DNA of 64,000 nt, taken from assembly GCA_016713305.1 (NCBI GenBank), contig JADJPK010000005.1, positions 310,001-374,000 of the forward strand. The letters run 5' to 3'. Shown one piece after another: positions 45,321-55,852 of this stretch; position 1 is the stretch's first letter, and every line of letters starts with the position of its first letter. Under the pieces are notes generated by a model that saw only the letters and a list, made by a program, of their open reading frames with translations, was not told the DNA's origin and searched no databases. The translations under genes were made by a program, and so were the position numbers. The DNA is from Betaproteobacteria bacterium. GTDB lineage: Bacteria > Pseudomonadota > Gammaproteobacteria > Burkholderiales > Ga0077523.

Positions 45321-47177
45321 ATGGGCCGGCTCCTCTCCACTTCACCGAAGCGCGCCCTGATCGCCTTGCTGGTCGGGCTCGTTCCCGGGCTGCTGTTCGT
45401 GTGGCCTCTCATTCACGCCAAGTGGCTCGAAGGCGCGATTCCGTTCGGGCCGGGACGGTCCCAACCCCCCGTGGCGGACAAGCCGACCGGCGAGGAAGTG
45501 GATGTCACCACGCAGAGCTTCGTCGTGACATGGTCCGACCGGAATACGGAGCGCCCCGCGCCGCCTCTCTCTCTTCGAATCGCACCGACCGAGTGGTACG
45601 CGTGGTGGTCGTTCCAGGGGGCCCGAAGAAAGATCCCCGTGACGGCTCGCGGTCCCGAGCAGCTTCTGCTGGAAGTGAGCGTGCCCGGACACGACGGCAT
45701 GCCGCCGGAGAACGTCGCGCCCATCTGCCTCGAGAACAAGCCGGTCGAGGCATGCCGGCTGGGCCGCGCCCGCCTCATCGTCTATCGGGACGACACGGAC
45801 TGGGATCGTCAGGACATCCTTCTGGGGAAACGGGCGCCGCGGTCGGATCGCCGCGTCACGGCGGACGGCCGAAGCCTGCCTCCCCTGCTGTCCTACTGGA
45901 CCGGAGAAGACAAGGAAACCGGGCAGGAGCGGTTCCTGGGATGGGCCTGCGACAAGGGCCCGCAGGTTCTTCCTCTTCCGCCGGAGACCGGGGCTCGTCC
46001 CGAATCGCTTTACCGCTGTTTCGAACCCGGCGACTGGTGGTCGCGTCGCTGGCCCGAGGCGTTCGGATTCCGCAAGCAGGCGGTCCTCTTCGACTGCGAT
46101 CTGAACGACCATTGCGAGATCGCATTCCACTTCCGCCGCCGGCTCGTGAATCTCCAGACGGAACTGCTTCCCGCCGAGGACAAGGAGAGAACACGGGTCC
46201 AGCTCTGGTACTCGGCGCTGGCCATGCTGAACCGCATGAACGCGCAGGCATCGCAACTGCCCCCCGACGAGGGCGAGGTCGTGCAGGCTCGCACGCAGAT
46301 CGCGGCGTGCGAAGCCGTGGCTGCGGTCCTGGCCGACGTGCCGTCCGTGGAACGCAAGGGGTTCACCCAGGCGGCATCGAGCCGGATCGACAAGCAGCTG
46401 CTGAGCTGCCGCCAGGCGGCTCACATCGCCGCTCGGCTGGGCGCCCCCTCGGCTGCCGTGGCGGAATCCCTGCTCGCACGCGCCTTCACCGCGTTGTCGA
46501 ACGCAGGGGCGGTGCGCTCCGAGATGAGGCCGTGGCTCGAAGCGTGGATCACGACCCTGCAGCTGACCCGGCAGGACCAGACCCCCAAGGCGCTGCAGGC
46601 GTCGTTGCTCTGGCTGCGCGAATACTCCCGGACACCCGACGGTGCCCCCGCGCTGGTCGCCAACACACGCGCTCTGCTTGGCCGATTTGCGCACACTCTG
46701 GACGAACAGCGGCGAGAGGCCGCGTACATGCAGCTTGCCCACCCTCTGGAGTCGGCGCAGTCCGTCTCCGAGCTGCGCGCTCTCTGGGAGGAATGGATTG
46801 CCACGGAAGCGAAGGCGGGTGGTGCTCGCGGCCCAGGGCTCCTTCGTCCATTGAAAGAACTCGCACACATCCAATGGCGAGCGGGCGAATTCGACGCCAT
46901 GCGCACAACCATCGCGCAGCTTCAGGACGTGTGGTTCGCACTGCCACATCCGGAGGACGACGCCGCGAAACAGCGCTTCGGTGAAGGAGGCGCGAGCATC
47001 GTGTTTCTTTGGAAGATGGTGGCCTTCCAACCCGAGGGCGACCCCACGACGGCTCTTGCTTCGGCGAGCGAGGTGGTCCAACGGATGCGCCAGTCGCTGG
47101 ACCCCACGGACATGCGGGCTCGCGCGGCGGAGCAGTACCTGAGGGAGATCGCTGCGCGGCGGACGGCGGCTCGCTGA
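45321..47177 (+). CDS. large membrane-anchored protein of unknown function
   Basis: 618 residues, not recognised. One N-terminal membrane helix (IALLVGLVPGLLFVWPLI), then a beta-rich region to about residue 300 with tryptophan-rich (WYAWWSFQGARRKIP, CFEPGDWWSRRWPEAFGF) and cysteine-containing stretches, then a long alpha-helical C-terminus with a TPR-like pattern (RTQIAACEAVAAVLADV, ALQASLLWLREYSRTPDG, LRALWEEWIATEAKAG). Probably a periplasmic scaffold. Seven bases after the preceding unknown gene; the pair forms an operon. Promoter not evident. Confidence 0.7.
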   Translation: MGRLLSTSPKRALIALLVGLVPGLLFVWPLIHAKWLEGAIPFGPGRSQPPVADKPTGEEVDVTTQSFVVTWSDRNTERPAPPLSLRIAPTEWYAWWSFQGARRKIPVTARGPEQLLLEVSVPGHDGMPPENVAPICLENKPVEACRLGRARLIVYRDDTDWDRQDILLGKRAPRSDRRVTADGRSLPPLLSYWTGEDKETGQERFLGWACDKGPQVLPLPPETGARPESLYRCFEPGDWWSRRWPEAFGFRKQAVLFDCDLNDHCEIAFHFRRRLVNLQTELLPAEDKERTRVQLWYSALAMLNRMNAQASQLPPDEGEVVQARTQIAACEAVAAVLADVPSVERKGFTQAASSRIDKQLLSCRQAAHIAARLGAPSAAVAESLLARAFTALSNAGAVRSEMRPWLEAWITTLQLTRQDQTPKALQASLLWLREYSRTPDGAPALVANTRALLGRFAHTLDEQRREAAYMQLAHPLESAQSVSELRALWEEWIATEAKAGGARGPGLLRPLKELAHIQWRAGEFDAMRTTIAQLQDVWFALPHPEDDAAKQRFGEGGASIVFLWKMVAFQPEGDPTTALASASEVVQRMRQSLDPTDMRARAAEQYLREIAARRTAAR

Positions 47178-47224
47178 AGCGGCCCGCCGTCCGGCGCTCA
47201 TCGCCGCTCTTCCCTGGCTCGACA

Positions 47225-47617
47225 TCAACCCTGCTTGCGTGCGATCGCTCTCGCTAGCTCCGCCTTGTTCATCGACGAACGTCCAGGGATTTCCATCGCC
47301 TTCGCTCGTTCGTAGAGTTCGTCACGGGAATGTCCCTTCGCGTCCACACCCCCGAAACTCTCCCCGCCCTTGCCTCGAGCGGCGCGGCCGGCTTTCGCGG
47401 CGCGCGGATCCGACGGCCCCTTCTCCTTTTTCGGCACCCAGTGGTCTCCGACTTTCTCGAAGCTGTGCTTGAGCGCCGCTATGGCCGTGCGGCCGACACG
47501 CTCTCCTGACCCGTACTCCTTCTCCGCGTTCGCGAGTGTCTTCGCGTAGGTGCGCTGTGCCTTGTCCGGTGAGCGCTCGAGCGTGCCGGGCATCTTCACT
47601 CCGTATTTCCTGGCCAT
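47225..47617 (-). CDS. ChaB-like protein with Rho N-terminal-like domain
   Basis: 130-residue basic protein. The N-terminal half matches the ChaB family (LERSPDKAQRTYAKTLANAEKEYG, AIAALKHSFEKVGDHWVPK); the C-terminal 40 residues look like a Rho-N/SAP-type helix-extension-helix (SRDELYERAKAMEIPGRSSMNKAELARAIARK), a common nucleic-acid-binding motif. ATG 47617 is the first start after the longer frame's poorly conserved part and has GGGAG upstream. Likely a stress-associated nucleic-acid-binding protein. Divergent from CsbD. Confidence 0.8.
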   Translation of the reverse strand: MARKYGVKMPGTLERSPDKAQRTYAKTLANAEKEYGSGERVGRTAIAALKHSFEKVGDHWVPKKEKGPSDPRAAKAGRAARGKGGESFGGVDAKGHSRDELYERAKAMEIPGRSSMNKAELARAIARKQG

Positions 47618-47842
47618 TGCTCCCTCCACTGAAGGTGATGACTCAGTGGACGGGCAAGTCGCATTCCGTGTCTCCTCCGAAGCATGAAGGGCACACCGAT
47701 TGCCCGCCACGGCCGTCCGGGGACATTCCCGGGAACGTCAAGCGGCGCGGACTCGTTCACGGGGACGCATCGTCGCGCGAGAGTGCGACATCGACCGTGC
47801 CGAACCTGCCGCGTTTTCACGATCGACAGCAAGGAGAGACAA

Positions 47843-48058
47843 ATGAACTGGGATCGCATCGAAGGGAACTGGAAACAGATCACCGGAAAGGCCAAGGAGA
47901 AGTGGGGCAAGCTCACGGACGACGATCTTGACGTGGTGGCGGGAAAGCGGGATCAGCTCTCCGGCAAGATCCAGGAACGCTACGGCATCACCAAGGACGA
48001 AGCCGAGAAGCAGCTCACCGACTGGGAACGTCGCGCCGACGACACCTGGTTCCAGTAA
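47843..48058 (+). CDS. CsbD-family stress protein
   Basis: 71-residue protein of the CsbD family, small hydrophilic proteins induced by stress in many bacteria; molecular role not established. The signature is MNWDRIEGNWKQITGKAKEK, followed by WGKLTDDDLDVVAGKRDQLS and a C-terminal amphipathic part. Strong AAGGAGAG before ATG 47843. Followed by a long-stem hairpin. It is divergent from the ChaB-like gene with 225 bases between, so both may share a stress-responsive control region. Confidence 0.92.
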   Translation: MNWDRIEGNWKQITGKAKEKWGKLTDDDLDVVAGKRDQLSGKIQERYGITKDEAEKQLTDWERRADDTWFQ

Positions 48059-48444
48059 GGCGCTCGCTCGCAGACTGCGCCTCCGGGCGCGGTCTGCACC
48101 CGTCACTCGATCCACTCGATCGCGGTCGCGGCATCGCCTGCGTATCGCCATCTGGCTGACTGAACATCCAGGTCCTCGACAGTCGGACTTCCTGGCCGTC
48201 TTTGCACTTTTTCCTCTTTGGCCCGGGCTGTCAGAGAATTCGCCAGCGCAACTGATCCGTCGTTTTCCTGAACGCCGGTCATGATCCTGCCGCGAGCTTC
48301 CGCTCCGTCTTTGAATCCGGCTGCGCCGGGGGTAATCTTGGCGGGGGCGATCGAGGAGACGCCCTGTAACGCGGCCTGTCGCGGCCGGTGAGATCACCGC
48401 CCTCGCCCGATTCGGCTTTTCGCAACGAGCACAGGATCAAAACA
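48059..48444 (+). other. gene-free region after csbD
   Basis: 386 bases. It starts with a strong hairpin (48070-48097). The rest shows only a short T-rich tract near 48205-48220 and no convincing promoter, RNA gene or open frame. Confidence 0.5.
48070..48097 (+). terminator. hairpin after csbD
   Basis: A 12-base stem with one T-G pair (48070-48081 with 48086-48097) closed by the tetraloop TCCG, 11 bases after the csbD stop. No T-run follows, so termination may be partial; the stable loop could also protect the mRNA end. Confidence 0.55.
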
Positions 48445-48930
48445 ATGGCGTCTGCCAACGGAAAGAGACGCGGCTTGCTCGCCGCCCTTGCAGTGTCTTC
48501 GCTTTTCTCCACGTCTTCGTTCGCCGCCGGTTCGGTGGCCATGCAGGTCGAACATCTCGTCAAGCAGGCCATGGCCGAGTACAACACGGCGATGGAAGAC
48601 AGCGACAGTGCCGCCTTCGGCAAGTACTTCGCTTCCAACGCCAAGTACGAATCGCCGCTATTCAAGTACTCGACCCGCGCCGACCTGGCCCGCCATCTCG
48701 ACAGCGAGTTCAAGACCTACAAGGCGCGCTACCAGGTGAACAAGATGTTCATCCAGGAAACATCGGCGGCCATCGTGCTGACCTGGGAGGCCGTCGATCG
48801 CAAGTCGGGCGACGAATACAAGATCGACATGGTCGGCCTGTTCGAAGTGGGCTCCAGCGGGCAATTCAGTTCGGCGACCTTCTATTTCGATTCCGCGAAA
48901 GCTCAGGCGCTGGCGAAACTGGTCAAGTGA
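48445..48930 (+). CDS. secreted SnoaL/NTF2-like protein
   Basis: 161-residue exported protein. Signal peptide (RRGLLAALAVSSLFSTSSFA) then a small alpha+beta cone fold typical of nuclear transport factor 2/SnoaL proteins, judged from AEYNTAMEDSDSAAFGKYFA, KYESPLFKYSTRADLARHL and AAIVLTWEAVDRKSGDEYKIDMVGLFEV. Could be a periplasmic binding or isomerase-like protein. It is followed ten bases later by another small secreted protein, so they form a pair. Start ATG 48445. Confidence 0.7.
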   Translation: MASANGKRRGLLAALAVSSLFSTSSFAAGSVAMQVEHLVKQAMAEYNTAMEDSDSAAFGKYFASNAKYESPLFKYSTRADLARHLDSEFKTYKARYQVNKMFIQETSAAIVLTWEAVDRKSGDEYKIDMVGLFEVGSSGQFSSATFYFDSAKAQALAKLVK

Positions 48931-48940
48931 GGGAACGCAA

Positions 48941-49408
48941 ATGAGCAAGCGAAACCCGACCCTTCGCGCGAGCATCTGCACCGCAATGGCCGCAGCCGTC
49001 GTGGGAGGCGTCCTCGCCGTCCCGGTACTTGCGGCGGCCGAGGAAGACGCATTCGTCTGCATGGAAGAGTCGCAGGAAAAGTGCGATCGCGAGAACGAGA
49101 ACATGGGTCTCTTCATCAAGGGGCGGGATGCCTTGGAAAACGGCCGCGAAAGCGGTGACCTGAGCGAAGCGCGCCGATACGCGGCCGAACTGATGGCTCG
49201 CGAGGACCTCAAGCACGGCAAGGCGCTGATGAAGTTCGTCTACATGCAGGTGAGCCAGGGGGTTCACAAGAACCTGGTCGAGGCTTACCGCTGGGTTGCC
49301 GCGGATATTGCCGCAGATGCGAAGTACAAGCGTCTGGATCTGCAGTGGGTACTGGACAAGCTATCGGCGCGGATGACGCCCGAGCAACTCAGCGAAGCGA
49401 AGAAGTGA
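48941..49408 (+). CDS. secreted protein of unknown function
   Basis: 155-residue exported protein with a signal peptide (ICTAMAAAVVGGVLAVPVLA). The mature part is helical and charged, with two cysteines (FVCMEESQEKC) and a Sel1/TPR-like stretch (LKHGKALMKFVYMQVSQGVHKNLVEAYRWVAADIAADA broken here into its halves LKHGKALMKFVYMQ and VEAYRWVAADI). Function unknown. Operon with the SnoaL-like gene upstream. Confidence 0.7.
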   Translation: MSKRNPTLRASICTAMAAAVVGGVLAVPVLAAAEEDAFVCMEESQEKCDRENENMGLFIKGRDALENGRESGDLSEARRYAAELMAREDLKHGKALMKFVYMQVSQGVHKNLVEAYRWVAADIAADAKYKRLDLQWVLDKLSARMTPEQLSEAKK

Positions 49409-49433
49409 ACGTCAGGCAGTAAAGAACGCAAAA

Positions 49434-49457
49434 GGCGTCGTGCTTTCGCACGACGCC
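49434..49457 (-). terminator. terminator of the alcohol dehydrogenase operon
   Basis: A ten-base perfect stem (49434-49443 with 49448-49457, loop TTTC) with a T-run on the minus-strand side just beyond it. It lies between the convergent secreted-protein gene and the cytochrome gene. Confidence 0.75.
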
Positions 49458-49489
49458 CCGGGAAATCGTCGCCGAGAAGGGATGCGCGG

Positions 49490-49876
49490 CTATTGTTTCA
49501 GCCGCAGTTCCACCTTCACGTACTTGGCGAGCGTCTCGATCGTTTCCTCATCGATCAGCCCCTTGAACGACGGCATGCCCTTGCCGGCACGGCCATTGGT
49601 GATCGTCTGCACGACTTCCTGTTCGGTGAGCTTCGTCACCCGGAGGTCGGCACCGTAGCCGCCTTCGTTCTGGCCTCCGCGGCCGTCGCCCATGTGGCAC
49701 GTGATGCAGCCGAATTTCTCGAAAGCCGCACGGCCGCCCGCACGCGGCACGACGATCTCCGGGCGATCCCCGGTTTCAGTCTCTGCCGATGCCAATTCCG
49801 GCTGGGCGGTCAAGGCGCTGATCGCACACACGGTGGCGCCCAGCAGGATCGTTCTTGATTTGCGAAAGCCGTTCAT
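49490..49876 (-). CDS. cytochrome c (electron acceptor of PQQ dehydrogenase)
   Basis: 128-residue class I c-type cytochrome. Signal peptide ending near ELASA, single haem site C57-IT-CH at 57-61 (FGCITCHMGDG) and a likely axial methionine in GKGMPSFKGL. Encoded 124 bases downstream of the PQQ alcohol dehydrogenase on the same strand, the normal place for its dedicated electron acceptor. Length is small but complete. Confidence 0.88.
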   Translation of the reverse strand: MNGFRKSRTILLGATVCAISALTAQPELASAETETGDRPEIVVPRAGGRAAFEKFGCITCHMGDGRGGQNEGGYGADLRVTKLTEQEVVQTITNGRAGKGMPSFKGLIDEETIETLAKYVKVELRLKQ

Positions 49877-49955
49877 TCACGTCTACCTTGGTTTCTGAGT
49901 CGCCGCCCGACGCATCGAGCCGGCGATGTTCTCTGTCGATTGGAACTGCCTCCGT

Positions 49956-49984
49956 CACAGGGCCGGCTTCCGGCCGGCCCTGTG
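49956..49984 (-). other. intercistronic hairpin in the dehydrogenase operon
   Basis: A 12-base perfect stem (49956-49967 with 49973-49984) around TTCCG sits between the dehydrogenase stop and the cytochrome start. Without a T-run it is more likely an mRNA stability element or partial attenuator that sets the ratio of the two proteins. Confidence 0.5.
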
Positions 49985-50000
49985 CGTCCTGCGCGCCGGC

Positions 50001-51821
50001 TTACTCGGCCAGCTCGAACACGTACAGCATGTTGCTCGGAACCTGCGACTTCAGCTCAGGCGTGGCGCTCACGAACCACTGCGGCCAGGCACCGCCCAGA
50101 CCGACTTCGATGGCGATGTACTGCTTTCCATCGGCCATGAAGCTGACAGGCGGCGCATTGATCGCCGAACCCGTCTCGAACTTCCACAGCTCTTCGAGCG
50201 TGTCGGCATCGAGCGCGACGACCTGACCTTCCGCGTAGCCCGCAAACACCAGTCCGCCGGCGGTGGACATCAGACCGCCCAGCTGCGGGTGCTTGGTCGG
50301 CTTCTTGGCGACCACCTTGCCGGTGCCCACGTCGATCGCGGTGACCGAGCCGCTGATACGGCCGCAGTCCGGATCCTCGAAGGTCGAGAACGGTGCGCCG
50401 CCCAGGAACAGCTGGCGGTGCTTGAACTCACCCGGAATGGCCACTTCGTTGAACGCCTTGTTGCAGCCGTCGATGGTCGGAATGTAGTACCGGTTGGTCT
50501 GCGGGTTGTACGTGGTGGGCGGCCAGTTCTTGCCCCCCATGTGCCCCGGACGCAGCACGCCTTCCACGGTACCGCGACCCTTGGTCGCCGTGCCGCGGCC
50601 CGCTGCCGTACCCGGCACGTAGGTCTGCACGTCCTTCTTCGGGTCGTAGGTCTTCGGCTTGCACTTGGCGTCCAGGCCACCCGACCAGTTCAGCGCATCC
50701 ACGAACTGCGTGCACCACAGCGGCTCGCCGGTCTTGCGATCGAGGGCGTAGGCGTAACCGTTGCGGTTGGCGTGCAGGGTCGCACGACGGAAGGCGCCGT
50801 TGATCTGCGTATCGACGAAGGTGTTCTCGGCGATCGAGTCATAGTCGTACGGATCGTTCGGCGTGTGCTGGAAGCCCCACTTGATCTTGCCCGAGTCGGC
50901 GTCGAGCGCGATGGTCGAGTCGGTCCACAGGTTGTCGCCGGGACGATAGGCGTTGTCCCAGTCCGGACCGGGGTTGGCCGTGCCCCAGATGATGAGGTTC
51001 AGCTCGGGGTCGTAGGAGCCCGTGACCCAGGTCGTACCGCCACCCGTCTTCCACGCACCGTGCTTGTCCTTCCACGTCTCGTGACCAGGCTCGCCCGGGC
51101 CGGGAATCGTGTAGGTTCTCCAGCGGCGCTTGCCGGTCTTCATGTCGAGCGCTTCGAGCCAGCCACGCACGCCGTATTCGGCGCCCGCCATGCCGGTCAC
51201 GACCATGTCCTTGACGATGAGCGGTGCGCCCGTGATGACTTCGCTCTTGCCGGGGTCGGCCACCTGCGCTTCCCAGATCTTCGAGCCGTCGGTCTTGTTC
51301 AGCGCCAGGACCCGGCCGTCGATGACGGCAGAGATCACCATGTTGCCCGACAGCACGGCGCCACGGTTGTCGATGCCGCAGCAGGCCACGGTGGTCGCGT
51401 AGTCGGGATCCGGCGCCGGGTTGTACTGCCACACCATCTTCGGCACGCCTCCGCGCGTGTCGAGCTTGGTGACCACCCCCCAGCCGGTGGTGATGTAGAG
51501 GAAGCCGTCTTCCGCGACCGGCGTACCTTCCAGGCCGGCGAAGGGCCACTTGATGATTTCCTTGCCGCCGCCTTGCGTGCCGCCCATCGCCCAGGTGAAC
51601 GCCACCTTGAGCTTCTTGACGTTGCCCTTGTTGATCTGGTTCAGCCCCGAGAAGCGGTGCGCCTCCAGGTTGCCGTGGTGATTGAGCCAGTTACCCGGTT
51701 CTTTTTCGCTATTGACCAGACGGTCCCAGGTGACGTCGCCTGCGAAAGCGCTGGCTGTGGCCAGTGCTCCGGCGAGAATCGCAACCCGTTGCGTCATCGT
51801 CTTGATGCGTTTCGTTCTCAT
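50001..51821 (-). CDS. PQQ-dependent alcohol dehydrogenase, lanthanide type
   Basis: 606-residue quinoprotein dehydrogenase of the methanol/ethanol type that oxidises primary alcohols in the periplasm and gives electrons to a c-type cytochrome. Signal peptide (MTQRVAILAGALATASAFA), then an eight-bladed propeller with tryptophan-docking repeats. The adjacent cysteine pair C147-C148 (VACCGIDN) forms the typical disulfide near PQQ. The catalytic aspartate D326 is followed two residues later by D328 in NDPYDYDS; an aspartate there coordinates lanthanide ions in XoxF/ExaF/PedH enzymes, whereas calcium enzymes have alanine or serine. Start ATG 51821 with the signal peptide. PQQ synthesis genes are not here. 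Substrate chain length uncertain, so the symbol is blank. Confidence 0.9.
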   Translation of the reverse strand: MRTKRIKTMTQRVAILAGALATASAFAGDVTWDRLVNSEKEPGNWLNHHGNLEAHRFSGLNQINKGNVKKLKVAFTWAMGGTQGGGKEIIKWPFAGLEGTPVAEDGFLYITTGWGVVTKLDTRGGVPKMVWQYNPAPDPDYATTVACCGIDNRGAVLSGNMVISAVIDGRVLALNKTDGSKIWEAQVADPGKSEVITGAPLIVKDMVVTGMAGAEYGVRGWLEALDMKTGKRRWRTYTIPGPGEPGHETWKDKHGAWKTGGGTTWVTGSYDPELNLIIWGTANPGPDWDNAYRPGDNLWTDSTIALDADSGKIKWGFQHTPNDPYDYDSIAENTFVDTQINGAFRRATLHANRNGYAYALDRKTGEPLWCTQFVDALNWSGGLDAKCKPKTYDPKKDVQTYVPGTAAGRGTATKGRGTVEGVLRPGHMGGKNWPPTTYNPQTNRYYIPTIDGCNKAFNEVAIPGEFKHRQLFLGGAPFSTFEDPDCGRISGSVTAIDVGTGKVVAKKPTKHPQLGGLMSTAGGLVFAGYAEGQVVALDADTLEELWKFETGSAINAPPVSFMADGKQYIAIEVGLGGAWPQWFVSATPELKSQVPSNMLYVFELAE

Positions 51822-52467
51822 GACGACTGCTCCTTGGTTTGAATTGACCTCCCGAATCCACACGCCCGCAGGCGCGTAGCGGACAGAGTCTAACCAAGGA
51901 TTTCTCGCGGCCACAACTGTGACAGGGTGTTAATGAATGAGGGGTTGCGGAGTGCGAGTGGCCGCAATGGCGGGTTGTGCACTGCGGTACGTACCGCCTG
52001 CAGAGAGACAGAGGGTCGAGGCGACGGCTTTCTGTTTTGCGTTGCAGCGTAAGACAGGCGAAAGTGCCGACACGGGCAACGCAAGGGTGGATCAAATGGC
52101 GGAGGAGGCTGTGTCACCGAGAACGACGCGAGGAGGCTCGGGTCGCTGCGCTCGACTCCCGCCCTGCGGCCGGAAGTCAGCCTTCGCCGCAAGCCGCGCC
52201 GTCCCGACGCGCGACGGTCACTCCACCGTCACGCTCTTCGCAAGACATGAAGAGCTTGTGGCTCCGGCCGCTACGCTTGACTTCCGCCCTGCGGCCGGAA
52301 GTCAGCCTTCGCCGCAAGCCGCGCCGTCCCACCGGGCAACGGTCACTCCACCGTCACGCTCTTCGAAAGCAGAGAATGGCTTGTGGCTCCGGCCGCTACG
52401 CTTGACTTCCGCCCTGCGGCCGGAAGTCAGCCTTCGCCGCAAGCCGCGCCGTCCCACCGGGTAACGG
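51822..52467. other. gene-free region between dehydrogenase and glmS
   Basis: 646 bases. From 51822 to about 52150 it is the upstream side of the dehydrogenase and contains the palindrome at 51984-51997. From 52151 on it is a tandem repeat duplicating the glmS 3' end. Open frames crossing the repeat on the + strand are repeat artefacts. Confidence 0.7.
51984..51997. promoter_or_regulatory. 14-bp palindrome upstream of alcohol dehydrogenase
   Basis: GCGGTACGTACCGC is a perfect palindrome 163 bases before the dehydrogenase start. It has the look of a dimeric regulator site and may control the operon; nothing confirms this. Confidence 0.35.

Positions 52468-52490
<23 letters not shown>
52151..52490. 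repeat. 125-bp tandem repeat carrying copies of the glmS 3' end
   Basis: Units start at 52151, 52276 and 52401, exactly 125 bases apart; the third is cut after about 90 bases by unique glmS sequence. Each unit holds an inverted repeat (GACTTCCG with CGGAAGTC) and a 23-base stretch identical to the last codons plus stop of glmS (starting at 52218, 52343 and 52468, where the last one is the real gene end). Units differ at a few positions, so they are not a simple assembly echo of one copy. Confidence 0.9.
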
Positions 52491-54282
<1,792 letters not shown>

Positions 54283-54346
54283 GATGTCGACTACCGAAAA
54301 AGTGTTGATCGAGGCGCACCGGGCGCCGGTCGTCCGGAAAGGGTGA

Positions 54347-55717
54347 CTACTTCTTCGCGCCCTTCACCGGGCGCTTCCATCCGGCGATCGTCGTCTGCTT
54401 GGCACGCGAGATCGTGAGCTCGCCGGGAGGGGCGTCCTTCGTGAGCGTCGTCCCGGCGCCGAGCGTCGCGCCCTTGCCCACGCGCACCGGCGCTACGAGC
54501 TGCGTGTCGCTGCCGATGAAGACATCGTCTTCGATGATGGTCTTGTACTTGTTGGCACCGTCGTAGTTGCAGGTGATCGTGCCTGCGCCCACGTTCACGT
54601 TCCGCCCGATTTCGCTGTCTCCGATGTAGGCGAGGTGATTGGCCTTCGACCCATCGCCGAGCGAGCTGGCCTTCACTTCCACGAAGTTGCCGATGTGCAC
54701 GTCGCGCGCGAGAGCTGCCCCGGGACGCAGCCGCGCGAACGGGCCGATGCGCGCGGCTTCGCCGACCTGTGCGCCTTCGAAGTGCGAATACGCCTGGACC
54801 TTGCTGCCAGCCGCGATCGCGGTGTCCTTGATGACGCAATAGGGGCCGATCTCCGCGCCTTCGCCGATGCTCACCTTGCCCTCGAAGACGCAGCCCACGT
54901 CGATGATCACATCGCGAGCGCACTGGAGCTCGCCGCGCACGTCGATGCGTGCGGGGTCAGCCAGCGTGACGCCGTTCGTCATGAGGGTGACGGCAATCTC
55001 CTGCTGGCGCACGCGCTCGAGCTGGGCGAGCTGTTCGCGGCTGTTCACGCCCGCCACTTCCCATTCGGTATCCGGTCGCGCGGTGCGAATGGGTTTGCCT
55101 TCGCGCGCGGCCATGCCGATGACGTCGGTGAGGTAATACTCGCCCTGCGCGTTGTCGTTGCGCAGCGCGCTGACCCATTCCCTGAGCCAGGCGCTGGGCA
55201 GGGCGATGATGCCCGTGTTGATCTCGCGGATGCTGCGGATCGCCTCGCCGGCATCCTTCTCTTCGACGATCGCCTGCACGGCGCCAGTTCCGTCACGCAC
55301 GATGCGCCCGTAGCCCGTGGGGTCTTCCAGCTCGACGGTGAGGACGCACAAGGCATCCTTGGCGGCATCGCAGACGCGTTGGATCGTGGATACCCGCGTC
55401 AGCGGCACGTCGCCGTAGAGCACGAGCGTCACGCCGTGATCGGCGAGGGCGGGCAGGGCCTTACGTACAGCGTCACCTGTCCCGAGCTGGGGTTCCTGCA
55501 GCACGAAACTCGCGCCTGACTCGTGGAACGCGGCGGGCACCGCTTCTCCGCCGTGGCCATATACGACCACAATCCTCTCCGCAGCCAGCGCTTTCGCCGC
55601 ATCGACGACGTGACCCAGCAGGGGCTTGCCTGCCAACCGATGCAGGACCTTCGGCAGCGCGCTCTTCATGCGCGTGCCTTTTCCGGCCGCCAGGATGACG
55701 ACTTGCAACTGGGACAT
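54347..55717 (-). CDS. glmU: bifunctional UDP-GlcNAc pyrophosphorylase / GlcN-1-P acetyltransferase
   Basis: Acetylates glucosamine-1-phosphate, then couples it to UTP, giving UDP-GlcNAc. 456 residues. The N-terminal nucleotidyltransferase domain has ILAAGKGTRMKSALPKVLH, QLGTGDAV and LYGDVPLT; the C-terminal left-handed beta-helix has hexapeptide repeats and AGTITCNYDGANKYKT, with the family lysine-rich ending. ATG 55717 is preceded by GGAGGA; a start five codons earlier lacks support. Sits upstream of glmS in the usual order. Confidence 0.97.
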   Translation of the reverse strand: MSQLQVVILAAGKGTRMKSALPKVLHRLAGKPLLGHVVDAAKALAAERIVVVYGHGGEAVPAAFHESGASFVLQEPQLGTGDAVRKALPALADHGVTLVLYGDVPLTRVSTIQRVCDAAKDALCVLTVELEDPTGYGRIVRDGTGAVQAIVEEKDAGEAIRSIREINTGIIALPSAWLREWVSALRNDNAQGEYYLTDVIGMAAREGKPIRTARPDTEWEVAGVNSREQLAQLERVRQQEIAVTLMTNGVTLADPARIDVRGELQCARDVIIDVGCVFEGKVSIGEGAEIGPYCVIKDTAIAAGSKVQAYSHFEGAQVGEAARIGPFARLRPGAALARDVHIGNFVEVKASSLGDGSKANHLAYIGDSEIGRNVNVGAGTITCNYDGANKYKTIIEDDVFIGSDTQLVAPVRVGKGATLGAGTTLTKDAPPGELTISRAKQTTIAGWKRPVKGAKK

Positions 55718-55852
55718 CAGGAATTCCTCCACACCAACGGTTGGCCGACACGCCGGGCTACTGCGGCATGTCGCGGTGGTTCGACAGGGGTGCGCCGCCG
55801 TGCGGCGCGAAGCGGTTCGCTGAGGCTGTATGGCACGCCAGGAAAGCCCGCG

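Noticed and set aside
51937..52464. Plus-strand open frame with repeated peptide
   Set aside because: It is produced by the 125-bp DNA repeat; the repeated peptide has no domain and the third unit runs antisense into glmS.
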